Positions 63,092 to 64,000 of a DNA stretch of 64,000 nucleotides are shown here, in pieces. The stretch comes from Eshraghiella sp964414835. Its GTDB lineage: Bacteria; Bacillota; Clostridia; Lachnospirales; Lachnospiraceae. Where the stretch lies: NCBI GenBank assembly GCA_964414835.1, contig CAYPWY010000004.1, forward strand, positions 46,407-110,406, written 5' to 3'. The position numbers and the translations under genes are program-made. Position 1 is the stretch's first letter, and each line of letters opens with the position of its first letter. Below the pieces are notes generated by a model that worked only from the letters and a program-made list of their open reading frames with translations, did no database searches and was not told the DNA's origin.

Positions 63092-64000
63092 TTAGTCTTC
63101 TTTTACATCCTTAATGCTGAAGCTGTATCTTCCCATCTTATCCTTGCCAAGGCATACACATTTAACCTTATCGCCAAGTGTAAGCACATCCTCAACATGC
63201 TCAATTCTCTCCCTGCAAATCTTGGAAATGTGAACCATTCCTTCCTTGCCCGGTGCAAACTCAATAAATGCGCCAAATTCCTTAATGCTTATTACCTTGC
63301 CCTCAAGTACAAGTCCCTCTTCGTAATCCGTTACAATAGTCTGTATATACTTGATTGCCTTAGCCATAGCGTCCTTGTCTGTTCCGCATACTGATACGGC
63401 ACCGTCATCTGTAATGTCAATCTTCACACCTGTCTCATCAATAATAGTGTTGATAGTCTTACCTCTCTGACCGACAACATCACCAATCTTGGCAGGGTCA
63501 ATCTGAATCTGCTCAATCTTAGGAGCATAAGGACCAACCTCTTTACGAGGCTCTGAGATTGCCGGCTGCATACATGTCTCCATAATAAACATTCTTGCCT
63601 CACGGCATCTTGCAATAGCGCCCTCAACTATAGGTCTTGTAAGTCCATGAATCTTAATATCCATCTGAATTGCAGTGATACCTGCATCCGTACCGGTTAC
63701 CTTAAAGTCCATGTCACCGAAAAAGTCCTCAAGTCCCTGAATATCTGTGAGAAGTATATAATCATCATCTGTATCTCCGGTTACAAGACCGCATGAAATA
63801 CCGGCAACCATTTTCTTTATAGGAACACCGGCAGCCATAAGTGACATACATGATGCACATGTTGACGCCATTGATGTTGAACCGTTTGACTCAAATGTTT
63901 CTGACACTGTTCTGATTGCGTATGGAAACTCCTCTTCCGAAGGAAGCACAGGCAAAAGCGCCCTCTCGGCAAGCGCACCATGTCCGATTTCACGACGTCC
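63092..64000 (-). CDS. pnp: Polyribonucleotide nucleotidyltransferase, C-terminal part (5' end outside window)
   Basis: The minus-strand frame is open to base 64000, where it begins GRREIGHGALAERAL, the conserved centre of the second RNase PH domain. Downstream are the catalytic Asp region (DIQGLEDFFGDMDFKVTGT), the KH domain (IGDVVGQRGKTINTI) and the S1 domain (GKVISIKEFGAFIEFAPGKEG). 303 codons are present; full-length PNPase is about 700 residues. It phosphorolyses RNA 3' to 5' in mRNA decay. Confidence 0.97.
   Translation of the reverse strand, partial: GRREIGHGALAERALLPVLPSEEEFPYAIRTVSETFESNGSTSMASTCASCMSLMAAGVPIKKMVAGISCGLVTGDTDDDYILLTDIQGLEDFFGDMDFKVTGTDAGITAIQMDIKIHGLTRPIVEGAIARCREARMFIMETCMQPAISEPRKEVGPYAPKIEQIQIDPAKIGDVVGQRGKTINTIIDETGVKIDITDDGAVSVCGTDKDAMAKAIKYIQTIVTDYEEGLVLEGKVISIKEFGAFIEFAPGKEGMVHISKICRERIEHVEDVLTLGDKVKCVCLGKDKMGRYSFSIKDVKED

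Noticed and set aside
1..64000. CRISPR arrays, tRNA or rRNA genes, insertion sequences, prophage
   Set aside because: No regular repeat-spacer pattern, cloverleaf-like sequence, transposase or phage gene was recognised by reading; a covariance-model scan would be needed to exclude small RNAs.

Overview
The window looks like an ordinary chromosomal segment of a spore-forming, anaerobic, low-GC Firmicute, most likely a Lachnospiraceae-type clostridium. The evidence is a complete spoIIIAA-AH operon and spoIVB, an [FeFe]-hydrogenase-type protein, an NfnAB-type ferredoxin:NADP oxidoreductase, acetate fermentation by Pta-AckA, and the typical clostridial gene orders plsX-acpP-rnc-smc-ftsY and nusB-xseA-xseB-ispA-dxs-tlyA-nadK-argR-recN-spoIVB. 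The species call is inference from gene content. I recognised no rRNA, tRNA, CRISPR array, insertion sequence or prophage. Almost every gene is on the minus strand; the plus-strand genes are the hydrogenase fragment, an MFS transporter, tmcAL, a DUF368 protein and a LacI-type regulator.

Layout. 1-1.8 kb: 3' end of a hydrogenase gene and an MFS transporter, ending at a hairpin shared with the convergent cluster. 1.8-15.1 kb (minus): pta-ackA; yceD-rpmF from a consensus promoter with a hairpin leader; plsX-acpP; then rnc-smc-ftsY-ilvA-ktrB-ktrA. 15.3-16.5 kb: tmcAL, divergent from pta. 16.5-26.5 kb (minus): UPF0210/ACT pair, a WalJ-like metallo-hydrolase, a membrane diguanylate cyclase, an oversized FtsA-like ATPase, coaE, polA and a small zinc-finger membrane protein. 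26.5-36.9 kb (minus): spoIVB, recN, argR, nadK, tlyA, dxs, ispA, xseB, xseA, nusB and an Asp23 protein. 37-42.1 kb (minus): spoIIIAH to spoIIIAA behind a sigma-E-like promoter, with DUF368 divergent. 43-50.6 kb (minus): FtsX-type ABC exporter, iron-sulfur flavoprotein, hybrid histidine kinase, HD phosphohydrolase, rlmH and an EAL protein. 52-56 kb (minus): nfnB, nfnA and a TPR/chitobiase-like membrane protein. 56.4-62 kb: a 14-module bacterial Ig-like surface protein, a LacI regulator and an SGNH hydrolase. 62-64 kb (minus): a small hypothetical protein, yebC and the 3' part of pnp.

The genes cover lipid precursor supply (plsX, acpP, dxs, ispA), chromosome and secretion machinery (smc, ftsY), DNA repair (recN, xseAB, polA), acetate and redox metabolism (pta, ackA, nfnAB), the forespore channel (spoIIIA) and c-di-GMP signalling (one GGEEF cyclase, one EAL phosphodiesterase). 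No gap between genes exceeds 300 bases, but several shorter gaps hold clear promoters, terminators and structured leaders, and those are the most interesting parts. I did not find a convincing new multi-gene system. The best leads are the hairpin-led transcripts (yceD-rpmF, spoIVB, rnc), a structured gap before nfnAB, the extended FtsA-like protein, and a histidine kinase with an altered ATP-binding glycine.
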